From contig CABUUD010000096.1 of NCBI GenBank assembly GCA_902494585.1, positions 1 through 7,101 on the forward strand: 7,101 nt of DNA, given 5' to 3'. The stretch comes from an uncultured Collinsella sp. (GTDB lineage Bacteria > Actinomycetota > Coriobacteriia > Coriobacteriales > Coriobacteriaceae). The translations under genes were made by a program, and so were the position numbers. Shown piece after piece: positions 1 to 5,537 of the stretch. The notes under the pieces were generated by a model that saw only the letters and a program-made list of their open reading frames with translations, did not search any database and was not told the DNA's origin. Each line of letters begins with the position of its first letter. Within the stretch, counting starts at the first letter, position 1.

Positions 1-1
1 G

Positions 2-36
2 GGGGAAGAGGTGGGGAAAGGTGTTGAAAAATGGGG
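2..36 (+). promoter_or_regulatory. MraZ-type operator: 10-bp direct-repeat array
   Basis: Units repeat every 10 bp: GTGGGGAAAG (11-20), GTGTTGAAAA (21-30) and ATGGGGCAGT (31-40), with a weaker unit GGGGGAAGAG at 1-10. The cores TGGGG, TGTTG and TGGGG are each separated by 5 nt. This matches the known MraZ operator design in E. coli (TGGGN boxes spaced by 5 nt ahead of mraZ), which places one box on each helical turn on the same face. The array lies directly upstream of mraZ and overlaps the -35 element and spacer of the predicted promoter, so bound MraZ should repress its own operon. The array may continue left of the window. That MraZ binds here is inferred from the pattern and position. Confidence 0.75.
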
Positions 37-52
37 CAGTTCCCCATATTAT
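24..52 (+). promoter_or_regulatory. Predicted sigma-70-type promoter of the dcw operon
   Basis: The -35 element TTGAAA (24-29) and the -10 element TATTAT (47-52) are separated by exactly 17 bp. Each is a 5/6 match to the vegetative consensus (TTGACA, TATAAT). Transcription would start near 57-60, giving a leader of about 62 nt before mraZ. The -35 falls inside the second MraZ repeat, and the third repeat plus a dyad fill the spacer, so the promoter looks built to be repressed. It is the best promoter match I found in the window. Confidence 0.65.
31..47. repeat. 17-bp dyad, copy 1 (in the promoter spacer)
   Basis: Perfect 6-bp inverted repeat around a 5-nt centre: ATGGGG, CAGTT, CCCCAT. It fills the -35/-10 spacer and touches the first base of the -10. 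Its left arm is also the third MraZ repeat. It lies upstream of the predicted transcription start, so if functional from this promoter it should act as DNA (an operator) and not as an RNA hairpin. A near copy lies at 68-84. Confidence 0.55.
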
Positions 53-67
53 TAATGACGTCGACAG

Positions 68-84
68 GCGGGGTGGTTCCCCGC
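68..84. repeat. 17-bp dyad, copy 2 (mraZ leader)
   Basis: Perfect 6-bp inverted repeat around a 5-nt centre: GCGGGG, TGGTT, CCCCGC. It has the same geometry as the dyad at 31-47 and shares the core GGGG-N2-GTTCCCC. The two outer base pairs differ between copies but pairing is kept. It begins about 10 nt after the predicted start of transcription, so it could be a second operator or an RNA hairpin in the 5' leader. It has no trailing T-run and is not a terminator. Confidence 0.5.
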
Positions 85-120
85 GTACGTGCCATCTGAG
101 TAACCGAGGGGAGGGCGCAC

Positions 121-555
121 ATGGGAATGACTGGTGCATACGAGCGCAATCTCGATGCAAAAGGTCGTCTGTCCCTGCCTGCACCCCTTCGCGAGGAACT
201 TGGAGAGCACGTTCGCGTGTTCAAAGCCCTGGATGTCGATGCTCTGTACGTGTTCTCTGCCGAGGCCTTCGATAAGTGGGTCGAAGGACTCTTCGCGGGT
301 CGTGAGGGCCACGAGGGTTTTAACCCGCGTGACATCAACGACCAGAAGCTCATGAGGGCGATCAACAAGCGCACCACGTCGATGGATGTGGACAGCGCCG
401 GTCGTATCGGTCTTTCTGAGTCTCTCCGCAAGCAGGCGAACCTTGACCGCGAGGTCACGGTTGTGGGCAACTACGACCACCTTGAGGTTTGGGACCGCGC
501 CGCGGCCGATGAGGACGATGACGACGAGGCTCTGCTTGACCTCTTCTTCTCGTAA
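121..555 (+). CDS. mraZ: Transcriptional regulator MraZ
   Basis: MraZ is a DNA-binding protein of the AbrB/SpoVT fold that forms ring-shaped oligomers and binds the repeats ahead of its own operon, usually repressing dcw genes. The 144-residue product is the normal family length. Both halves of the internal duplication are visible, each with the signature DxxxR: D12-AKG-R16 (in NLDAKGRLSLP) and D91-SAG-R95 (in MDVDSAGRIGLS). The C-terminus (128-144) is unusually acidic, with DEDDDDE at about 130-136. The ATG at 121 is supported by a strong Shine-Dalgarno (GAGGGGAGG, about 106-114) with normal spacing and by an N-terminus (MTGxYERNLDxKGR) typical of the family. It is the first gene of the cluster and rsmH follows after 20 bp. 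The repeats at 2-36 suggest it controls its own promoter. Confidence 0.96.
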   Translation: MGMTGAYERNLDAKGRLSLPAPLREELGEHVRVFKALDVDALYVFSAEAFDKWVEGLFAGREGHEGFNPRDINDQKLMRAINKRTTSMDVDSAGRIGLSESLRKQANLDREVTVVGNYDHLEVWDRAAADEDDDDEALLDLFFS

Positions 556-573
556 GGGCAAGGCACGAGTAAC

Positions 574-581
574 GGATGGAG
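574..581 (+). promoter_or_regulatory. Ribosome binding site bearing on the rsmH start
   Basis: GGATGGAG (574-581) overlaps the upstream candidate ATG (576) and lies 9 nt before a TTG at 591 in the same frame. The ATG itself has only a distant CAAGG (559-563, 12 nt away). Starting at TTG 591 would give an N-terminus MTQEYRHEPVML, which fits the short YxHxxVLL leader usual for RsmH. The site therefore favours TTG 591, although ATG is the commoner start codon. Confidence 0.4.
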
Positions 582-1541
582 CGTGGGATCTTGACACAAG
601 AATATCGGCATGAACCTGTCATGCTCGGCGAAGTGCTTGAGTCGCTGCAGCTCAAGAGCGGCTCCGTTGTCTGCGATTGCACCCTTGGCGGTGCCGGTCA
701 TTCGGTAAAGATGGCCGCGCAGGTGGGGGAGACGGGCCTTTTGCTCGGCGTCGATCAGGACGACATGGCCCTCGAGGCCGCTGGTGCCCGTCTGGACCGC
801 GAGGTTCCCGGCGTCCCGCACCAGCTGCTGAAGGGCAACTTCGGCGACTTGGACGAGCTGCTTTGCTCGGCCGAGGTGCCCGGGGTCGATGGCTTCCTGT
901 TTGACTTGGGCGTTTCGTCACCGCAACTCGATATCCCTGGCAGGGGCTTTTCGTATAACGAAGATGCCCCATTGGACATGCGGATGGATCCGGGTAACAA
1001 CACCCTAAACGCAGCTGAGGTCATCAACACCTATAACGAACACGACCTCGCCCGGATTCTACGCGTCTACGGCGAAGAGAAGTTCGCCTCGCAGATTGCG
1101 CGCGAGATTGTGCGCCGTCGCGAGCAAGAACCGATCGAAACTACAGGCCAATTTGTCGAGATCATCAAGGCTGGCATTCCGGCTGCCGCTCGTCGGCATG
1201 GTGGGCACCCGGCCAAGAAGAGCTTCCAGGCCATTCGCATCGAGGTCAACCACGAGCTCGATGTGCTCGAGAGGGGGCTTGATGCCGCCACCAGGTGGCT
1301 CAACCCGGGCGGACGCATCTGCGTCATCTCGTATCATTCGCTCGAGGACCGTATCGTAAAGAACCACTTTAAGGAGATGAGCCAGGGGTGCACGTGCCCG
1401 CCGGAGATTCCGGTGTGCGTGTGTGGCAACGTGCCGATACTCAAGGTCATCACCCGCAAACCCTTGGTTGCCCAACCCGATGAGGTTGCGCGCAACCCTC
1501 GGGCGAGATCAGCCAAAATCCGCGTGGCGCAGCGCCTGTAG
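576..1541 (+). CDS. rsmH: 16S rRNA (cytosine(1402)-N(4))-methyltransferase RsmH
   Basis: RsmH (MraW) uses S-adenosylmethionine to methylate N4 of C1402 in 16S rRNA at the ribosomal P site; it is cytoplasmic. The 321-residue product has the family length and motifs in order: YRHEPVML near the N-terminus, the SAM-binding loop DCTLGGAGHS (34-43), GVDQD (58-62), the hallmark DLGVSSPQLD (110-119) and FSYNEDAPLDMRMDP (125-139), KSFQAIRIEVNHEL (215-228), ISYHSLEDRIVK (251-262) and the C-terminal NPRARSAKIRVA (307-318). Two CxC pairs (C272/C274 and C281/C283) lie in the CTCPPEIPVCVC loop, a variant seen in many Gram-positive RsmH proteins. The start is uncertain: the ATG at 576 is used here, but an in-frame TTG at 591 (316 residues) has the better ribosome binding site. 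It lies 20 bp after mraZ and is probably co-transcribed. Confidence 0.97.
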   Translation: MERGILTQEYRHEPVMLGEVLESLQLKSGSVVCDCTLGGAGHSVKMAAQVGETGLLLGVDQDDMALEAAGARLDREVPGVPHQLLKGNFGDLDELLCSAEVPGVDGFLFDLGVSSPQLDIPGRGFSYNEDAPLDMRMDPGNNTLNAAEVINTYNEHDLARILRVYGEEKFASQIAREIVRRREQEPIETTGQFVEIIKAGIPAAARRHGGHPAKKSFQAIRIEVNHELDVLERGLDAATRWLNPGGRICVISYHSLEDRIVKNHFKEMSQGCTCPPEIPVCVCGNVPILKVITRKPLVAQPDEVARNPRARSAKIRVAQRL

Positions 1542-1631
1542 GCGCGACCGCGCAAAATTGGACCTCCCGCTCGCACCATAAACGAAGCTTAAACACACTA
1601 CCAACGTACTCGGGATGGGAGGCGGCATATC

Positions 1632-2102
1632 ATGGGCTATAACACCTCAAACGCAGCACTCGCCTATGATATGAACGCCATGCCCGCCTACCGCGAGGCA
1701 CCGCAGGCGCCCGTTGCCCCTCGTGAGCAACGCACGCCGCGTTTTGATGTCTACACGGGCGCGGGCCGTCAGGCAAACCAGGCGGTAAGCCCGGTTTTCA
1801 TGAGCGTTCTTAAAACGGTTTGCATCATCGCGGCTGTCTTCATGACGATCGGTGTCGCCCGCGTGGCACTTGCCGGTGTCACGGCCCAGGTGCTCAACGG
1901 CAACGCAGAGCTTGCCAGCACGCTCGAGAAGGCGACCGACGAGAGTTCTAACCTTGAGGTCATGCATTCGGTCTATGGTGCCGACACACGTATTCGCGAT
2001 CTTGCGGGCGCCTATGGCATGGTGGAGCCCAGCGAGAGCGTTACGCTTGACTTTTCGCAGGATGCAGCCGCGGGCGCTAGCTCGACTGCGGCCGCTCAGT
2101 AA
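1632..2102 (+). CDS. ftsL: FtsL-like septum-formation membrane protein
   Basis: FtsL is a small bitopic divisome protein that, with FtsB/DivIC and FtsQ/DivIB, activates FtsW and the class B PBP. This 156-residue product has the right topology: a cytoplasmic tail of about 56 residues rich in Pro, Ala and Arg, one hydrophobic segment (about 57-82, VLKTVCIIAAVFMTIGVARVAL), then a short extracytoplasmic helix and the family-like motif RIRDLAGAYGMVEPSE (120-135). It sits in the ftsL slot between rsmH and the septal PBP. The ATG is preceded by ATGGGAGG (1615-1622) with 9-nt spacing. The periplasmic coiled coil is short and lacks a clear leucine heptad, and the C-terminus is a low-complexity Ala/Ser tail (145-156). 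FtsL diverges fast, so the call rests on topology, the C-terminal motif and position. A FtsB/DivIC-type protein is the main alternative. Confidence 0.75.
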   Translation: MGYNTSNAALAYDMNAMPAYREAPQAPVAPREQRTPRFDVYTGAGRQANQAVSPVFMSVLKTVCIIAAVFMTIGVARVALAGVTAQVLNGNAELASTLEKATDESSNLEVMHSVYGADTRIRDLAGAYGMVEPSESVTLDFSQDAAAGASSTAAAQ

Positions 2103-2120
2103 ATAAGACGGTAGCTGAGT

Positions 2121-3986
2121 ATGACAAATGACTATCGCCGCGGTTCCGACGGGGACCACGGGTCTGGACGTCCCTCCTCGCGGGGACGTTCTGGTTATCA
2201 AGGAACGGGTCGGCCATCTTACAACGCGGGGCCGTCCTATGGCAACGACCCTGCGTCGCGTCTTCGTGGCTCGGGCGGACCTCGGGTACGCAATACGGGC
2301 GCGCGCAAGGGGTCGTCGTCTGAATGGGTTACGGGAACGCCGCTGCCTCGCCGCGATGTCGTTATGGGCTGTATCGGGGTTGGCCTTGCCGCGGGCGTCT
2401 TCCGTCTTGCCGAATACCAGATCGTGAATGCTGACAAGCTGCGCGAGCGCGCGGACGCGCGTCGTCTGCTTTCACAGACGCTCTATGCCAAACGTGGCAC
2501 TATCTACGACCGCAACGGCAACGTGCTGACGTCGTCAGTCGAATGCCGCAATGTTGCCGTGAACCCTCAGCTTGTCGAGGACGTCGACAAGACGGTCTCG
2601 GCGCTGGTCAAGGCCACCGGTATCGATAAAAAGACCTGTCGCAAGCTGGTACTGTCTGATGGTTCCTGGGTGTATATCAAGCGCCAGGTCGACGAGGATG
2701 ACGCTGCCGCCCTGGAAAAGAAGAATCTACCCGGCGTGCTCTTTGAGCAGGCGATGAAGCGGGTTTACCCGTATGGAAACCTGGCTTCTCAGCTGCTGGG
2801 CGTCGTGAACGTGGACAACGCTGGCCTGACGGGACTCGAAAAACAATACGATGAGCTTCTGACCGGAACGAATGGCTCTCTTGTGCGCGAGCGCGCAAGA
2901 GATGGCGGCTACATCGCGGGCGGTGCCTATAAAAAGGTTGCCGCGATCGATGGCGTGGATATCGTGACGACGATCGACGTCAACATTCAGCGCGCCGCGG
3001 AAGATGCCTTGGCCGAGGCGGTCGAGAAGACGAAGGCCAAAAACGGGTCGGCCCTGGTGACCGACCCGACGACTGGAGAGATCCTGGCCGCCTGCTCGTA
3101 TCCGACCTACGACCAGACCAATTTGGAAAACGCCAAGACCGAGGACATGAACCTTCGTCTGGTGACGGATGCCTACGAGCCCGGCTCGGTCTTTAAGACG
3201 CTGGTTGCGGGCGCCGGATTTGATTTGGGCGTTGTGCGCCCGAGCACATCGTTTGAGGTTCCCGCGAGTATCAAGGTGGGCGACGATACCGTTACCGATG
3301 CCGACAAGCGTGACTACACCATGACAATGGACGTACGCGAGATGATGCGCCGTTCGTCCAATGTCGGTTTTGTCCTGGTGGGGCGCAAGATCGGTGCCGA
3401 TGATTTTGCCACCTATGTGGACAAGTGGGGTATCGGTCATAGCTCCGGTGTCGATTTTCCGGGTGAGAGTCTGGGCATCGTCAAGGAGCGCGACCAGTAC
3501 GATGGTGCCACCTTGGGTGCTATGAGCTTTGGCCAGGCGCTGTCCGTCTCGCCGATTGAGGTCGCACGTGCCGTGGGCGGCATCGCGAACGGCGGCGTGA
3601 TGATGACTCCGCACTTCTATAAGTCGAGCAAGGGCGATGAAAAGGATTGGGGCGAGGGGGATCGCGCGATTTCCGAGGAGGCCGCCTCGCAGGTGACATC
3701 GTGTATGCAGACGGTCGTTGCCGAGGGAACGGGCGTTGGCGGCGCGGTGGACGGCTACGACGTGGCGGGCAAGACCGGTACGGCCGAGCGCGCCGATGAG
3801 AACGGCGGCTACCTCAAAGAGAACTACATGTCGTCTTTTATGGGGTTTGCCCCGGCGCAGTCGCCCAAGGTCCTGTGCTATATCACCCTTGACGGAACCC
3901 CGTCAGGCTCCGATGCCGCCGCAGTGCCGTTCCAGTCCATTATGGCCAGTGCGCTTGACGTGTTGGGTGTCCCGCGCACCAAGTAG
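2121..3986 (+). CDS. ftsI: Class B penicillin-binding protein, FtsI/PBP2-type septal transpeptidase
   Basis: This is a D,D-transpeptidase that crosslinks peptidoglycan at the division septum, anchored in the membrane with its catalytic domain outside. The 621-residue protein has a cytoplasmic tail of about 76 residues rich in Gly, Ser and Arg, one membrane segment (about 78-96), the class B dimerisation domain opening with RGTIYDRNG (125-133), and a transpeptidase domain with all three active-site motifs: SVFK (S356, K359), SSN (S412-N414) and KTGT (551-554). The sequence ends soon after the transpeptidase fold, so there are no C-terminal PASTA domains. It follows ftsL by 18 bp with only a weak ribosome binding site, so translational coupling is possible. 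Its place after ftsL indicates the septal and not the elongation enzyme. The symbol ftsI is used by analogy; pbpB would serve equally. Confidence 0.95.
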   Translation: MTNDYRRGSDGDHGSGRPSSRGRSGYQGTGRPSYNAGPSYGNDPASRLRGSGGPRVRNTGARKGSSSEWVTGTPLPRRDVVMGCIGVGLAAGVFRLAEYQIVNADKLRERADARRLLSQTLYAKRGTIYDRNGNVLTSSVECRNVAVNPQLVEDVDKTVSALVKATGIDKKTCRKLVLSDGSWVYIKRQVDEDDAAALEKKNLPGVLFEQAMKRVYPYGNLASQLLGVVNVDNAGLTGLEKQYDELLTGTNGSLVRERARDGGYIAGGAYKKVAAIDGVDIVTTIDVNIQRAAEDALAEAVEKTKAKNGSALVTDPTTGEILAACSYPTYDQTNLENAKTEDMNLRLVTDAYEPGSVFKTLVAGAGFDLGVVRPSTSFEVPASIKVGDDTVTDADKRDYTMTMDVREMMRRSSNVGFVLVGRKIGADDFATYVDKWGIGHSSGVDFPGESLGIVKERDQYDGATLGAMSFGQALSVSPIEVARAVGGIANGGVMMTPHFYKSSKGDEKDWGEGDRAISEEAASQVTSCMQTVVAEGTGVGGAVDGYDVAGKTGTAERADENGGYLKENYMSSFMGFAPAQSPKVLCYITLDGTPSGSDAAAVPFQSIMASALDVLGVPRTK

Positions 3987-4109
3987 GGGGTTACTATCTA
4001 TGAAATGGCCAGTCGGTTAATCCGGGTTGTTCACACGCCCTGCACCACGCGTAGGCGGCGCTGGGATACAATACGCCGATAGCATTATTAGGTTTACAGG
4101 GGAGCTGCA
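3987..4109 (+). other. Intergenic gap at the usual murE position
   Basis: These 123 bp separate the PBP gene from murF, the longest gap in the window. Many dcw clusters have murE here. No fragment of a Mur ligase is visible in any frame. The gap holds a six-codon ORF (4000-4020), one DnaA-box-like word TTGTTCACA (4027-4035), a possible -10 element and the murF ribosome binding site AGGGGAG (4098-4104, 5 nt before the ATG). I see no stem followed by a T-run, so no intrinsic terminator. Confidence 0.6.
4067..4072 (+). promoter_or_regulatory. Possible -10 element of an internal promoter for murF-mraY-murD
   Basis: TACAAT is a 5/6 match to the -10 consensus and lies 37 bp before the murF ATG in the only sizeable gap of the operon. 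No convincing -35 is present 16-19 bp upstream, and there is no TG extension at the right distance. It is flanked by a 5-bp inverted repeat, CGGCG (4056-4060) and CGCCG (4074-4078). Treat it as tentative. Confidence 0.3.
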
Positions 4110-5534
4110 ATGATAGAGATCGCCGTCAACAATCTCGCGGCCGCAACAGGGGCCCGAACCGTGACGGGAGAAGCCGATCGGGTATGCCGCGGTTGCGTTA
4201 TCGACTCGCGCCAGATTGAGGAGGGCACGATATTCGTCGCCTTCCCGGGTGAAAAGGTCGACGGCAACGACTTTGCTTCCCGTGCCATCGAGTCGGGTGC
4301 CGGCGCCGTAGTGATGACGCGCGAGCCCGATGCCGAGCTGCTTTCGCTGGCCCATGAGAAGGGCTGCGCCATCCTGCATACCGATGACCCCGAGGAGTTT
4401 TTGCTGCGCCTGGCTCACGCTTATCGTTTGGAGCTTGGCTGCCTGGTAATTGGCATTACCGGCTCTATCGGCAAGACGACGACCAAGGACGTGCTCGCCG
4501 CGGTGCTCGCCAAGCGCTATCGCGTTTGGGCAACCAAGGGTAACTACAACAACCTGATCGGTATGCCGCTCACGGTGCTGGCGGCCCCTGCCGACACCGA
4601 GGTTCTGGTGCTCGAGATGGGCATGAACCATTTTCACGAGATTGAGCGCATGTCTCAGTCCGCCAATCCCAACCTTGCCATTGTGACCAAGATCGGCACC
4701 TCCCATATCGGTATTCTGGGCAGTCGCGAGAATATCGCTCGTGCCAAATCCGAGATTGTTGGCGGCATGTGCGCCGCCGGAGACCTTCTCCCGTTGCTGG
4801 TTTTGGGTGGTGAGGACGACTTTACTCCGTTCATCCGCGACGCCTTTGCCGCGCCTGCGGGCGTCGACGTGATGCTTGCGGGCGTCTCGGACGACGATGA
4901 GGTCCGTGCGTGTGACATTCGCATTGATGACGAGGGACGCCCGGTCTTTACGCTCGATTTTGGCTTGGGCGAGACTATCGACACACTGCTTGCCATTCCC
5001 GGCGCGCAGTCCGTTCCCAATGCCGTCAAGGCCGCGGCGGTTGCCTATCGTCTTGGCGTGACGCCCGAGCAGATCGATGCCGCCTTTAGGGGTCTTACGA
5101 TTACCGGGCATCGCCAGGAAATCAAGCGCGCCAAGAGCGGCGCTCGCGTCATCGACGACTCATATAACGCCAGTGCCGAATCGATGGCAGCCGGCCTCGA
5201 CCTGCTGTGTTCGCTTTCGTGCACGGGTTCGCGCATGGCGGTTCTGGGCGAGATGGGCGAGATGGGCGACGAGGCTCCTCGCATGCATGAGCTGGTGGGC
5301 GCCTATGCGGCGGCCAAGAAGCTCGATATGCTCGCATGTGTCGGCGGTGAGCTTGCCCAGCGTATGGCCGAGACCGCGCGCATGATGGGTATGGATGAGG
5401 ACCGCATTCAGGTGTTCTCCGACTATCAGCAGGTGCTCGACCGTATGGGCGGCGCTCTTGAGCAGCATGATGTCGTGCTGGTCAAGGGCTCACGCTTCGT
5501 TGAGCTCGATCGCTTTGTGGAAGGTGTGTGCTAG
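4110..5534 (+). CDS. murF: UDP-N-acetylmuramoyl-tripeptide--D-alanyl-D-alanine ligase MurF
   Basis: MurF is the last cytoplasmic ligase of the pathway; it uses ATP to add D-Ala-D-Ala to UDP-MurNAc-tripeptide. The 474-residue protein shows the three-domain Mur ligase layout: an N-terminal substrate domain with IDSRQIEEGTIFVAF (31-45), the ATP-binding P-loop GITGSIGKTTTKD (115-127), GNYNNLIGMPLTVL (144-157), LEMGMNHFHEI (168-178), an AKSEI segment (212-216) at the usual site of the modified lysine, then IDDSYNASAESM (348-359), VLGEMGEMGD (378-387) and the MurF-type VKGSRFVELD (458-467). The GSxGKTTTK P-loop and the DDSYNA and VKGSR motifs separate it from MurC, MurD and MurE. The ATG at 4110 has AGGGGAG 5 nt upstream. 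It ends 3 bp before mraY. Confidence 0.97.
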   Translation: MIEIAVNNLAAATGARTVTGEADRVCRGCVIDSRQIEEGTIFVAFPGEKVDGNDFASRAIESGAGAVVMTREPDAELLSLAHEKGCAILHTDDPEEFLLRLAHAYRLELGCLVIGITGSIGKTTTKDVLAAVLAKRYRVWATKGNYNNLIGMPLTVLAAPADTEVLVLEMGMNHFHEIERMSQSANPNLAIVTKIGTSHIGILGSRENIARAKSEIVGGMCAAGDLLPLLVLGGEDDFTPFIRDAFAAPAGVDVMLAGVSDDDEVRACDIRIDDEGRPVFTLDFGLGETIDTLLAIPGAQSVPNAVKAAAVAYRLGVTPEQIDAAFRGLTITGHRQEIKRAKSGARVIDDSYNASAESMAAGLDLLCSLSCTGSRMAVLGEMGEMGDEAPRMHELVGAYAAAKKLDMLACVGGELAQRMAETARMMGMDEDRIQVFSDYQQVLDRMGGALEQHDVVLVKGSRFVELDRFVEGVC

Positions 5535-5537
5535 TCC

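Noticed and set aside
591..596. TTGACA as a -35 element at the rsmH start
   Set aside because: Perfect -35 word, but the sequence at the correct distance (around 614-619, ACCTGT) is no -10. It is explained as the coding start of rsmH.
52..597. 181-codon open frame on the - strand across the mraZ promoter and gene
   Set aside because: Runs through the operator and promoter and opposite the intact mraZ; no recognisable protein features.
1532..1553. Hairpin GCGCC-TGTA-GGCGC at the rsmH stop, with an alternative GCGC-GACC-GCGC pairing
   Set aside because: Only 5- and 4-bp stems of GC-rich sequence and no T-run follow, so it is neither a terminator nor a convincing attenuator.
1558..1592. Promoter ahead of ftsL (TTGGAC at 1558, CATAAA at 1577 or CTTAAA at about 1588)
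   Set aside because: Spacings of about 13 or more than 20 bp are outside the usual 16-19 bp; nothing suitable lies at 17 bp.
2727..3614. 295-codon open frame on the - strand opposite the PBP gene
   Set aside because: Covers the transpeptidase domain, whose SxxK and SxN motifs show that the + strand is coding. The antisense product has no family features.
4017..5111. 364-codon open frame on the - strand opposite murF
   Set aside because: Shadow of murF codon bias; no motifs, low-complexity polar composition and no plausible context.
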